The translations under genes were made by a program, and so were the position numbers. Below, one piece after another: positions 35,901 to 47,484 of a stretch of DNA of 64,000 nucleotides (positions within the stretch are counted from its first letter, which is position 1; every line of letters starts with the position of its first letter). The notes beneath the pieces were generated by a model, which was not told the origin of the DNA, made no database searches, and was given only the letters and a program-made list of their open reading frames with translations. The stretch comes from Lotus japonicus (taxonomy: Eukaryota; Streptophyta; Magnoliopsida; Fabales; Fabaceae), in contig NC_080045.1 of the NCBI RefSeq assembly GCF_012489685.1, positions 1,245,001 to 1,309,000 of the forward strand, given 5' to 3'.

Positions 35901-36327
35901 TCAGGCCGGAGACCATGTCTTCTTGCGGGTTATCCCGATGACAGGAGTCGGAAGGGCAATCAAGTCCAAGAAGCTTACTCCGAAGTTTATTGGGCCGTAC
36001 CAGATCACGGAGCGAGTTAGACCGGTGGCGTACAGGATCGCCCTACCACCGTTTCTATCCAACATCCATGACGTTCTTCATGTGTCGCAGTTGCGGAAGT
36101 ACATGGCAGATGATTCGCATGTGATTACGCCAGACGATATACAGCTGAGAGATGATTTGACAATGGAGGTGCCACCCATCAAGATCGTCGACCCAAGTAT
36201 AAAGCGCTTAAGAAACAAGGGGGTACCTTTAGTGAAGGTCGTGTGGAACCAAGAGACTGGCGACGCGACCTGGGAGTTAGAGGATAAGATGCGGGAGTCA
36301 CACCCCGATTTATTTGTAAACCCTTAA
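32979..36327 (+). pseudogene. pol: Broken pol of the gypsy element: protease, RT, RNase H, integrase, chromodomain
   Basis: No gag precedes it: protease (LFDSGATHSFI) starts about 210 bp after the primer site. RT (33521-34678) keeps [12 protein letters not shown]. RNase H follows in the same frame. Integrase has its zinc finger near 35070-35210 and core from about 35270. A C-terminal chromodomain-like segment ([17 protein letters not shown]) ends the frame. Breaks: a one-base frame loss near 33178, TAG at 33497-33499, TAG at 34676-34678 and a one-base loss near 35257. In the integrase core the third catalytic position, normally Glu in GQTER, is Lys (AAG, 35578-35580). The product cannot be functional. 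Confidence 0.93.
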
Positions 36328-36349
36328 GTTTCGAGGGCGAAACTATTTT

Positions 36350-36360
36350 AAGGGGGGTGG
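36350..36360 (+). other. Polypurine tract of the gypsy element
   Basis: AAGGGGGGTGG is followed by TAT and the 3' LTR start TGTAAGG at 36364. It sits 23 bp after the pol stop. Confidence 0.85.
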
Positions 36361-36363
36361 TAT

Positions 36364-39203
36364 TGTAAGGCCCTAAGTTCAATTTGGAACAATTTTATGG
36401 AAGTTTGAATAAAATTGAAGTTTTAGTTAATGTTTGATAGCTGGCAGATTAGAACTGTCAACTTGGGTGAATTTTTAGAGGGTCTTAACGACTTCATTTG
36501 GGAAAACTTCCTTCATGAGAGTTGTAGCCCTTTAAGTCTAGAAAATTCTCGAAGTGGAATCAGGTCATTCCAACCTCTGTAGCTCGAGATATCATCGGTT
36601 TAGTGACGATGGTCCTGGCTGTACAGTACCAGCGGATTTAATTGATTTGTTTCCTTTCAATTCCGAGTTTGATCGTGATATTACTAAAAAGGGCTGAGGT
36701 TTTTGATTAGTTTAAGACCTGAGTAAGTTCTTAAGTGATGGGGTCAAGGGTTTTGACTTGGGTCGGGCTTGAAGGAAAACAAACCCTAGCCCAAGAGAGG
36801 GAGAGAGGGGACGCGGGCTATGTAGGGTTTTGGGGGGGAAAGGGTTTCCTTTCACACTATTCTGAAGAAAGAAACCTGGTGCACTTCTGAAACACGTAAA
36901 ACAGAGGAGAAAGAGTGAGAGAAACTTTCCCCTTGCACCCTAGTCGTCACCGTCCCAAGCCCCACCACCGTCGACGTGTTCGCACAAGAGGGAGAAGGAG
37001 TTCGCGAGCGAGAGGGAGAGAGGAAGGTCACGCGTGGGAGAAGAGGAGAGAAACCAGAACCTTGCTCTTCAATTTCATCTTTTCTTCAAGCCTAAGGACA
37101 AAGGTAAGGGCTGGTCCTAGGATCTCTTGGGTAGAATAGGAGTTATATCTTGAGTTTTCCTTGGAAAGTTATGACTTTTACCATGAGTTTGCATGAGTTT
37201 GTGCTTGAGTGAGGTGGCTGCACCTTGTTGCTAAGTTTATCATGGTCTATATTTTGCTCTAACATGTTCAGTTCTGGTTCAATATTTACGTGAAGGATTC
37301 CATGATAGTAGTAAATCTCAATTTGGCATGTTCTTGATGTTAAGGGGATTTTTGTGAAAGAGATGTTTGCTGGAAAATTTTACTAGATGGTGATATGGGG
37401 TGTAATATGCCATACGTGTTTTTTTTTTTGAGATTCAAGGTCCAGGAAATTTTGCTCATGTGATGATTGTATACTTACTTTAAAATTGGCCTTATTTCCT
37501 GCGTTGATGATGATGTGAGTTTGCTGGATTTTTCTTTTACAATTGTATAAATGTTTGACTTGGAAAAATGTTATGGTAAGTAATCAAGGGAAAAAGAAAA
37601 TTTTTTTTACAAACCTAGGGACCAAAGTTGGTCTCGGCCGAACCCAACTTGGAGGGGAGTTTGGTGACTTTTTCCTTGGTTGGTTGCTTACGTACATAAT
37701 AATTTTCCTTGGTAATCTTGTAGCATTTTTAATGCATGAGTTGTGAATTTTGGCGACACGGGTCGCTCACCTAGCCGTAATTCCCGTGTTACCCTTTAAG
37801 GAATTAATTATGTCTTGTTGGGAGTGTAAACTTTGAGATGAGAAAATAAAAGACTTAGGATGACTTGACCTAGAGCCTCAATCTTAAGAAAGTGAATTAA
37901 CTCGCTTGCAAGATGATTGTGAATAAAATTTTATTGGACACAGGTCTAGTGAGACTATGGACCATGAGAACGATGGTACCTTGCACGCGAGGGAGTTATT
38001 TGGGTCGACTGCGGTCACCCGTAACTCTGTGGGCCAGTGTGGCTCACGTGATTTGGTTGACTGCGGTCACCGTGAACTTTTGTGGATCATTGCGGCTCCA
38101 CGTGATTTGGTTGACTGCGGTCACCGTGATAACCGTGCCTCTGCGGAAGCACGAAGATGGCCATGGAAGATTTGGTGGGTTGTGTGAAGTGAGGAACCGA
38201 TAGATGACTAACTAACATCTTAAGCCCTAATGTAAAAGAGATAGTTACTTTTTAAAATTGTGGAAGTTGTCTCATTATATCTATTGTATTATGTGTTTTC
38301 TTTTAGACCTGACCCTTTCTTGTTTGCTATGTGTTTATTTGGGGGGGGGGGTAGATGGCGTCGACGACAACGACGTACGTGCCTCGCTGGAGGCTGAGAC
38401 TTGATGGGGAGCTAGACGATCGGGCCTGGAGAGCCGGCTCCTCCGGGATCCGAAGAGTTTATGTCGGAGATGTTAGCTTTATATTGATGGACCGGGACGG
38501 CAATATAGTGGAGGTTCGCCCGGTTGAAGGGGGCATCCTTGACATGCCCTATCCACCTCCTAGGTTCCTACGACCTGAGGTCGAGGGAGTCCGGGAAACA
38601 CCTTCTGAGCCTAAGGCTGGGACACCTGCTGAGTTCGTGCCTCAAGACGGGTCAGACGCTTCGGTTACAGGACAACAACTCTATGGAGGGGGCGCACGGT
38701 GGATTCACAACAATTTAGTGGGACCGAGACCCAGGAAGAGGAGACAGGTGGTAGACGATGAGAAACCAAAGGATGAACCTGCCGAGTGACCGTGACACTG
38801 ATAGCTGGACTGGGAGCCCTATGAGCGAGCGTTCTTTTGGAACTTCATTTTATTTTGTTGAGTTTTATGAGAACTTGAGTAACTGATGTAAACTATTTAC
38901 TTCCGCCGTGGTTTTTCCATACGTGGGTGTGGACACGGTTTTCTTTATTTACTTACAGTTGATTTTATAACGGTTGATGTTTTATCTTCTTTTTGAGTTT
39001 AATGCAAAACGGGTTTCTTTAACCCGCGGTTTATGGTTGTGTTATGAATCGGAAAACATTAAAGTGATTTCTATCAATGGTATTCAAGAGCTTTCAAAAG
39101 TAAAAACGACCTTTATCACCTAATCAAGAGTAATAAATGAATTGGCGAAAATTTTTGTGAAAAATTGGTTACTGTGTGACACTCGAGAAATCGGGGCATT
39201 ACA
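36364..39203 (+). repeat. 3' LTR of the gypsy element (2840 bp)
   Basis: It matches the 5' LTR along its whole length with about 25 differences by eye. The end reads GGGGCATTACA, with one change from the GCGTTACA of the left copy. The satellite resumes at 39204. Confidence 0.93.
38355..38789 (+). CDS. LTR-encoded ORF, 144 codons (3' LTR copy)
   Basis: This is the same frame as at 31981, preceded here by 11 rather than 12 G. I count six base differences between the two copies, several of which change a residue (D/G, T/P, G/R, T/A, D/E), and none is a stop or frameshift. Being in the 3' LTR, it would be expressed only from a downstream LTR promoter or by readthrough. Confidence 0.58.
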   Translation: MASTTTTYVPRWRLRLDGELDDRAWRAGSSGIRRVYVGDVSFILMDRDGNIVEVRPVEGGILDMPYPPPRFLRPEVEGVRETPSEPKAGTPAEFVPQDGSDASVTGQQLYGGGARWIHNNLVGPRPRKRRQVVDDEKPKDEPAE

Positions 39204-41497
39204 AATTTCCCATGGCTAACCTGTGCAAATTTGGGTGGAAAATGATTACAAGGAAAAATATCAAGTTGGAAGGGAAACTTGGTTTTCCAGGGCATGTCTC
39301 GTTGCCCAAATGGTTTCCCTATGTCAAGGTTCCTCTGTGAGCTCCCATGTTAAAATTTGAGATTCTTGCCCCGATGATGGATTTCTCATGGCTAACCTAT
39401 GCGAATTTGAGTGGAAAATGAGTTTTCAAGGGTAAATATCAAGTTGGAAGGGAAAATTGGTTTTCCAGGGCATGTCTCGTTGCCCAAATGGTTTCCTTAT
39501 GCCAAGGTGCCTCTGTGAGCTCCCCTGTTAAAATTTGAGAATTCTTGCCCCGATGATGGATTTCTCGTGGCTAACCTATGCAAATTTGGGTGGAAGATGA
39601 GCTTTCAAGGGAAAATCTCAAGTTGGATGGGAATCTTGATTTTCCATGGCTTGCCTCGTTTCCCAAATGGTTTCCCTATCCCAAGGTGCCCCTGTGAGCT
39701 CGCATGTCAAAATTTAAGAATTCTTTCCCCGATGATGGATTTCCCATGGCTAACCTGTGCAAATTTGGGTGGAAAATGATTACAAGGGAAAATATCAAGT
39801 TGGAAGGGAAACTTGGTTTTCCAGGGCATGTCTCGTTGCCCAAATGGTTTCCCTATGCCAAGGTGCCTCTGTGAGCTCCCATGTTAAAATTTGAGAATTC
39901 TTGCCCCGATGATGGATTTCCCATGGCTAACCTATGCGAATTTGGGTGGAAAATGAGTTTTCAAGGGTAAATGTCAATTTGGAAGGGAAAATTGTTTTTC
40001 CAGGGCATGTCTCGTTGCCCAAATGGTTTCCCTATGCCAAGGTGCCTCTGTGAGCTCCCATGTTAAAATTTGAGAATTCTTGCCCTGATGATGGATTTCT
40101 CATGGCTAACCTATGCAAATTTGGGTGGAAGATTAGTTTTCAAGGGAGAATCTCAAGTTAGAAGGGAATCTTGGTTTTCCATGGCTTGCCTCGTTTCCCA
40201 AATAATTTCCTTATCCTAAGGTGCCCCCGTGAGCTCTCATGTTAAAATTTGAGAATTCTAGCCCTGATGATGGATTTCCCAAGGCTAACCTATGCAAATT
40301 TGGGTGGAAGATGAGCTTTCAAGGGAAAATCTCAAGTTGGATGGGAATCTTGATTTTCCATGGCTTGCCTCGTTTCCCAAATGGTTTCCCTATCCCAAGG
40401 TGCCCCTGTGAGCTCCCATGTCAAAATTTAAGAATTCTTTCCCCGATGATGGATTTCCCATGGCTAACCTGTGCAAATTTGGGTGGAAAATGATTACAAG
40501 GGAAAATATCAAGTTGGAAGGGAAACTTGGTTTTCCAGGGCATGTCTCGTTGCCCAAATGGTTTCCCTATGCCAAGGTGCCTCTGTGAGCTCCCATGTTA
40601 AAATTTGAGAATTCTTACCCCGATGATGGATTTCCCATGGCTAACCTATGCGAATTTGGGTGGAAAATGAGTTTTCAAGGGTAAATATCAATTTGGAAGG
40701 GAAAATTGTTTTTCCAGGGCATGTCTCGTTGCCCAAATGGTTTCCCTATGCCAAGGTGCCTCTGTGAGCTCCCATGTTAAAATTTGAGAATTCTTGCCCT
40801 GATGATGGATTTCTCATGGCTAACCTATGCAAATTTGGGTGGAAGATTAGTTTTCAAGGGAGAATCTCAAGTTAGAAGGGAATCTTGGTTTTCCATGGCT
40901 TGCCTCGTTTCCCAAATAATTTCCTTATCCTAAGGTGCCCCCGTGAGCTCTCATGTTAAAATTTGAGAATTCTAGCCCTGATGATGGATTTCCCAAGGCT
41001 AACCTATGCAAATTTGGGTGGAAGATGAGCTTTCAAGGGAAAATCTCAAGTTGGATGCGAATCTTGATTTTCCATGGCTTGCCTCGTTTCCCAAATGGTT
41101 TCCCTATCCCAAGGTGCCCCTGTGAGCTCCCATGTCAAAATTTAAGAATTCTTTCCCCGATGATGGATTTCCCATGGCTAACCTGTGCAAATTTAGGTGG
41201 AAAATGATTACAAGGGAAAATATCAAGTTGGAAGGGAAACTTGGTTTTCCAGGGCATGTCTCGTTGCCCAAATGGTTTCCCTATGCCAAGGTGCCTCTGT
41301 GAGCTCCCATGTTAAAGTTTGAGAATTCTTGCCCCGATGATGGATTTCCCATGGCTAACCTATGCAAATTTGGGTGGAAAATGAGTTTTCAAGGGTAAAT
41401 ATCAAGTTGGAAGGGAAAATTGGTTTTCTAGGGCATGTCTCGTTGCCCAAATGGTTTCCCTATGCCAAAGTGCCTCTGTGAGCTCCCATGTTAAAAT
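39204..41497 (+). repeat. Satellite array 2: about 13 monomers with a 714 bp higher-order unit
   Basis: Monomers have the same type and direction as array 1; the array is array 1 continued past the gypsy insertion. A four-monomer unit of 714 bp repeats: for example the variant GAATTCTAGCCCTGATG is at 40253 and 40967, and GGTGGAAAATGATTACAAGG recurs at 39769, 40483 and 41197. The array ends inside a monomer (TTAAAAT, 41497) against a truncated LTR. Confidence 0.95.
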
Positions 41498-42117
41498 GAC
41501 GACCTACCTAACATTCTCAGCCACAGCAGAAGCTGGAATTTCCAGAACTGCCCTCCAACGGTAGCATTCCCATGCAGCGTTCAAACCCTAATCCTTGGAG
41601 TATAAATAGTGGCTGAAGATTGAAAGATGCGGTTGGAAGAATCTCACATGCGCAAGCTATATTCAAACCTTCTAAGCATTCTTTCATCTGAATTCATTGT
41701 GTTTACTATTAGCTTTTCAGAAGCAAATTCTTTGTAAACATTCTTTCTTAAACAGTTGTTTAGTTACCTTTAGGAGATCAAGTTTGATCGGATCCTAGAG
41801 AATACTAAGGGAGTGAATCTTTGTGTGAGCTAAGTCAGTGTATTGTTAGTCACTTGTAGGTTTCAAGTGCAGTTGTAACATTTACCTGATTAGTGGATTG
41901 CCTTCATTCTAAGAAGGAAGAAATCACCTTAACGGGTGGACTGGATTAGCTTGAGTGATTCATCAAGTGAACCAGGATAAAATCCTTGTGTGCTTCTCTA
42001 TCTCTTATCTTAAGCCCTTTGTTCTCGAAAGATTTGTTAAAATCTTTAAGGTGGAAGTTTTATTCTGAAAACGTTATTCAAACCCCCCCCCCCTTTCTAC
42101 CGTTTTTCATACCTTCA
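41498..42117 (+). repeat. 5' LTR remnant (last 620 bp)
   Basis: 41498 aligns with 63463 in the 3' LTR, so the first 587 bp of this LTR are missing. The cut edge joins satellite directly. The TATA box TATAAATA is at 41601-41608 and a C-run at about 42083-42093. The end CTTCA is followed by the primer site. Confidence 0.92.
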
Positions 42118-42119
42118 AT

Positions 42120-42131
42120 TGGTATCAGAGC
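42120..42131 (+). other. Primer binding site, initiator tRNA-Met
   Basis: TGGTATCAGAGC is exact, two bases after the LTR end at 42117. Confidence 0.93.
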
Positions 42132-42189
42132 GCAAGTTCTGATTACCACACCTAACAGTGTTCAGTGATCCGGGCCGGTGTGAAAAACA

Positions 42190-43754
42190 ATGGCTACCAC
42201 TAGTGAAACGCAAAAAGATGGTTACAATGCAAAGCCTCCCATGTTCGACGGTCAAAGGTTCGAATATTGGAAAGATAGACTTGAAAGTTTCTTTCTGGGT
42301 TTCGATGCAGATCTCTGGGATATTATTGTGGATGGCTATGAGCGTCCAGTTGATGAAGAAGGAAAGAAGATCCCAAGGTCAGAGATGACTGCAGATCAAA
42401 AGATGCTTTACTCACAACATCACAAAGCTAGAGCAATTCTTCTAAGTGCTATCTCTTATGAAGAGTACCAGAAGATTACAGATCGTGAGTATGGTAAGGG
42501 CATCTTAGAATCCCTGAAGATGTCTCATGAAGGAAACAAGAAAGTCAAAGAATCAAAGGTGTTGTCTTTGATCCAGAAGTATGAGTCCTTCATCATGGAA
42601 CCCAACGAGTCCATCGAAGAAATGTTCTCCAGATTTCAGTTGCTTGTAGCTGGAATACGACCTCTCAACAAGAGCTACACAACAAAAGATCATGTCATAA
42701 GGGTCATCAGAAGTCTTCCTGAAAGTTGGATGCCCTTGGTGACTTCAATAGAGCTTACGAGAGATGTTGAGCGTATGAGTTTAGAAGAACTCATCAGCAT
42801 ACTGAAGTGTCATGAGCTGAAGCGCTCAGAGATGCAAGATCTAAGGAAGAAGTCAATAGCCTTGAAATCCAAATCTGAGAAGGCTAAAGCTGAGAAGTCA
42901 AAAGCTCTCCAAGCTGAAGCAGAAGAATCTGAAGAAGCATCAGAAGATTCTAAAAGACTCAACCGCATCTGGAAGCACAAGCACAGAGGCTCTGCAAGTA
43001 CAGAGGCTCTGGAAAGGCCAAAGGAAAGTCTGAATCCTCAGGCCAGAAGAAGTCATCAATCAAGGAAGTCACATGTTTCGAGTGCAAAGAATCAGGGCAC
43101 TACAAAAGTGACTGTCCAAAGTTGAAGAAGGATAAGAGGCCAAAGAAGCACTTCAAGACCAAGAAAAGTCTGATGGTGACTTTTGACGAATCAGAGTCAG
43201 AGGATGTTGACTATGATGGTGAAGTCCAAGGACTCATGGCTATTGTAAAAGACAAAGGAGCAGAGTCAAAGGATGTTGTTGACTCTGACTCAGAATCAGA
43301 AGGAGATCCTAACTCAGACGATGAAAATGAGGTATTCGCTTCTTTCTCAACCTCTGAACTGAAACATGCTTTGTCTGATATCATGGATAAGTATAACTCT
43401 TTATTGTCTAAGCATAAAAAGTTGAAAAAGGACTTATCTACTGCTTCTAAGACTCCTTCTGAACATGAGAAAATCATTTCTGATTTGAAAAATGATAACC
43501 ATGCTTTAGTGAATTCTAACTCTGTGCTTAAGAATCAAATTGCTAAGTTAGAAGAAGTTATTGCCTGCGATGCCTCTGACAGTAAGCATGAATCTAAGTA
43601 TGAAAAATCTTTTCAAAGATTCCTGGCTAAAAGCGTAGACAGAAGCTTAATGGCTTCAATGATCTATGGCGTAAGCAGAAATGGAATGCATGGCATTGGC
43701 TATTCTAAACCAATTAGAAATGAGCCTTCTATGCCTAAAGCTAAATCCTTGTAA
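42190..43754 (+). pseudogene. gag: Broken gag of the decayed Sirevirus
   Basis: The start ATG at 42190 has good context (AACAATGGCT). The N-terminal gag domain (MFDGQRFEYWKDRLESFF and following) is open for about 260 codons. A frame change near 42970-43000 moves the zinc knuckle CFECKESGHYKSDC (about 43074-43115) into another frame, which continues through a Lys-rich and then acidic, coiled-coil-like region to TAA at 43752-43754. The TAA lies in line with further coding sequence, so it is a nonsense change. Confidence 0.88.
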
Positions 43755-46700
43755 GAATGCTTTGTTCCCTCTGGTACCATATTACATGATCCTTTACCTG
43801 CTGAAGTTGCTAAACCCCCTCTCAAAAAGGGATCTTTCTCCATGTCTAAATATCATGCAAAAATTCCTTTACGTTACCATGTTGAGAAACCCAAGGTGAT
43901 CAGAACCTCTGGGGTAACTAACAAGAGAGGACCCAGAAAGTGGGTACCTAAGGATAAGATTATCTATGTTGCAGATATCCTTGATAGCTCCACTAAAACA
44001 CCAATCATGGTATCTGGACAGTAGATGCTCGCGTCACATGACGTTAGAAAGGCGTATGTTCCAAGAGCTAAAACTTAAGCCTGGAGGCGAAGTTGGCTTT
44101 GGTGGCAACGAAAAGGGTAAAATTGTTGGTACTGGCACTATTTGTGTAGATAGTAGTCCATGCATTGACAACGTTTTATTGGTAGACGGCTTAACTCATA
44201 ACTTATTGTCTATAAGTCAATTAGCTGACAAGGGTTATGATGTTATCTTCAATCAAAAGTCCTGCCGGGCTGTAAGTTAGATCGATGGCTCTGTTCTGTT
44301 TAACAGCAAGAGGAAGAACAACATTTATAAGATCAGATTATCTGAGTTGGAGGCTCAGAATGTGAAGTGCCTTCTGTCTGTTAATGAAGAGCAATGGGTA
44401 TGGCATAGACGGTTAGGGCATGCTAGTATGAGAAAGATTTCTCAACTGAGTAAGCTGAACCTTGTCAGGGGCTTACCCACTCTGAAGTTCTCTTCAGACG
44501 CTCTTTGTGAAGCATGTCAGAAAGGCAAATTCACAAAAGTCCCTTTCAAGGCAAAGAATGTTGTCTCAACCTCAAGGCCGTTGGAACTTCTGCATATCGA
44601 CCTGTTTGGACCAGTGAAAACTGAGTCTATAGGTGGCAAGAGATATGGGATGGTCATTGTTGACGACTATAGCCGCTGGACATGGGTAAAATTTCTAACC
44701 CGCAAGGATGAGACTCATGCTGTGTTCTCTACCTTCATAGCCCAAGTGCAAAACGAGAAGGCTTGTAGGATTGTGCGTGTTAGAAGTGACCATGGTGGAG
44801 AGTTTGAGAATGACAAGTTTGAGAGTCTGTTTGATTCCTATGGAATTGCACATGATTTCTCTTGTCCCAGAACTCCTCAACAAAATGGTGTTGTTGAGAG
44901 GAAGAACAGAACTCTTCAAGAGATGGCTAGAACCATGCTCCAAGAAACTGGCATGGCTAAGCACTTTTGGGCAGAGGCAGTAAACACAACGTGTTACATT
45001 CATAACAGAATCTCTGTGTCTATGGTTGTGTTTGTTATGTTCTTAATACTAAGGATAGATTGCATAAATTTGATGCTAAGTCTTCTAAATGTCTATTACT
45101 TGGTTACTCTGAGAGATCTAAAGGTTTCAGATTCTATAATACTGAGGCTATAACAATTGAAGAATCTATTCATGTGAGATTTGACGATAAGCTTGACTCT
45201 GACCAGTCAAATCTAGTTGAGAAATTTGCAGATTTAAGTATAAGTGTTTCTGACAAAGGCAAAGCTCCAGAGGAAGCTGAGCCAGAGGAAGATGAACCAG
45301 AAGAAGCTGGTCCCTCTGATTCACAATCTCAGAAGAAGAGCAGAATCACTGCAGCTCATCCTAAGGAATTGATTCTGGGCAACAAAGATGAACCAGTCAG
45401 AACCAAGTCAGCCTTCAGACCCTCTGAAGAGACCCTGCTTAGTCTTAAAGGATTGGTGTCCTTAATTGAACCCAAATCAATTGATGAAGCTCTTCAGGAC
45501 AAGGACTGGATTCTGGCTATGGAAGAAGAATTGAATCAATTTTCCAAGAATGATGTTTGGAGCCTAGTGAAGAAGCCTCAAAGTGTCCATGTAATTGGAA
45601 CCAAATGGGTGTTTAGAAACAAGTTGAATGAGAAAGGTGATGTAGTCAGAAACAAGGCAAGGCTAGTTGCTCAAGGCTACAGTCAGCAGGAAGGAATAGA
45701 CTACACTGAAACATTTACTCCAGTAGCAAGACTAGAAGCAATCAGACTGCTGATCTCCTTCTCAGTGAATCACAACAGAATTCTACATCAGATGGATGTT
45801 AAGAGTGCCTTCCTAAATGGATACATATCAGAGGAAGTCTACGTTCATCAACCCCCAGGTTTTGAAGATGAGAAGAACCCAGACCATGTCTTCAAGCTGA
45901 AAAAATCTCTCTATGGTCTAAAGCAAGCTCCCAGAGCATGGTATGAGAGACTCAGCTCATTCCTTATGGAGAATGAGTTTGTAAGGGGTAAAGTAGATAC
46001 AACTCTCTTTTGCAAAACTTACAAAGATGATATTTTAATTGTGCAAATTTATGTTCATGATATTATATTTGGTTCTGCTAATCAATCTCTATGCAAAGAA
46101 TTTTCTGAGATGATGCAGGCTGAATTTGAGATGAGTATGATGGGAGAACTCAAGTACTTTCTGGGAATACAAGTTGATCAAACACCAGAAGGAACATATA
46201 TCCATCAGAGCAAATACACTAAAGAACTTCTGAAGAAGTTCAATATGCTGGAATCTACAGTTGCCAAAACTCCAATGCATCCTACATGCATTCTGGAGAA
46301 AGAAGATGCAAGTGGTAAAATTTGTCAGAAGCTCTATCGTGGTATGATAGGATCACTTCTATACTTAACTGCATCTAGGCCAGATATATTGTTCAGTGTT
46401 CATTTATGTGCTCGTTTCCAATCAGATCCAAGGGAAACCCACTTAACTGCTGTTAAGAGGATCCTAAGATATCTGAAAGGTACCACTAACCTTGGCTTGA
46501 TGTATAAGAAAACATCAGAGTATAAGCTTTCAGGTTATTGTGATGCTGATTATGCTGGAGATAGAACAGAGAGAAAAAGAACTTCTAGAAATTGTCAATT
46601 TCTGGGAAGCAACTTAGTCTCATGGGCAAGCAAGAGGCAATCAACCATTGCACTATCTACTGCAGAGGCAGAATATATCTCAGCAGCAATATGCAGCACT

Positions 46701-46997
46701 AAGATGCTCTGGATGAAACATCAGCTGGAGGATTATCAAATCCTTGAGAGCAATATCCCAATCTATTGTGATAACACTGCTGCAATTTCATTGAGTAAGA
46801 ATCCTATCTTACATTCAAGGGCAAAGCACATTGAGGTAAAGTATCATTTTATTAGAGATTATGTACAGAAGGGTGTACTTCTTCTGAAGTTTGTTGATAC
46901 TGACCATCAATGGGCAGATATCTTTACAAAGCCCTTAGCAGAGGATAGATTTAATTTCATTCTGAAAAATCTGAATATGGACTTTTGTCCAGCATGA
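43755..46997 (+). pseudogene. pol: Broken pol of the decayed Sirevirus: PR, IN, RT, RNase H
   Basis: Protease reads YLDSRCSRHM at about 44011-44040: the Gly of the DSG motif is Arg. A frame change precedes it (near 44000), and TAG at 44278-44280 follows it. Integrase (about 44390-45010) keeps HIDLFGP, RSDHGGEFEN and GVVERKNRT, so its catalytic residues remain. A deletion of roughly 65 bp near 45020, judged against the other Sirevirus, removes part of the linker and shifts the frame. RT reads YVHD at 46050-46061: the first Asp of the catalytic pair is His (46056-46058). RNase H follows with KRTSRNCQFLG, where two conserved small residues are Arg. Pol ends at TGA 46995-46997. Confidence 0.92.
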
Positions 46998-47484
46998 AGA
47001 TGGATCAGAACCTCTGACTATGATACTTCTTTATCAGAAGATGTCTAGTTCTGAAGGTAACTCTATCAGAGTTTAAGTACCCATTGGTGCTGACTCTGAA
47101 GCTGAGACAGTAAACGTGTGTCAGTATCTCTGATACATAGTTCCTTGTGCCCGTGCTGACAGTCTGTCGTAATGAGTGTTGATGTGCTTCTCTCCTGCGT
47201 GTGATATGTGTATTAACTGTTACTATGATGTCTTTAATTTTTAACCATTGATTTTAATTTGCTTTTTGATCAAAAACGGTTATTTTCAAAAACCCACTAT
47301 ACACACACGTTCTCCTACACTTACGGTTTTACCTTCTCTCTCTTTAGTTTTTCAAATCCTTATCCCCACAATCTCTCTCTCTCTCTCTATTCATCCTTCT
47401 CCTTTCTACCCAAAACCTTCAACCGCCTTCAAGATCGTTAGACCCAACAGAAGAGAAACTGCAGATGCAACCAGATTTCCTACT
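46998..47484 (+). other. Spacer between pol and the env-position ORF
   Basis: 487 bp, rich in TCAGAAG/CTCTGA motifs and then pyrimidines (a CT run at about 47370-47388). Pol and ORF3 are not in the same frame and pol ends in TGA, so this family does not use the readthrough seen in the left Sirevirus. How ORF3 would be expressed (splicing or an internal promoter) is not evident. Confidence 0.6.

Larger units (their letters stand above)
29989..39203 (+). mobile_element. Tekay-like chromodomain Ty3/gypsy element lacking gag
   Basis: Two LTRs of 2841 and 2840 bp enclose only 3534 bp of internal DNA. Left and right ends are TGTAAGGCCC and GTTACA/ATTACA. The flanking bases GATTT (29984-29988) and AATTT (39204-39208) fit a 5 bp target duplication with one later change, within a satellite monomer that otherwise reads through. 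The domain order PR-RT-RH-IN-chromodomain and long LTRs indicate the Tekay (Del) lineage. The gag region is absent and pol is broken in several places, so it must have moved with proteins from another copy. Confidence 0.94.
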
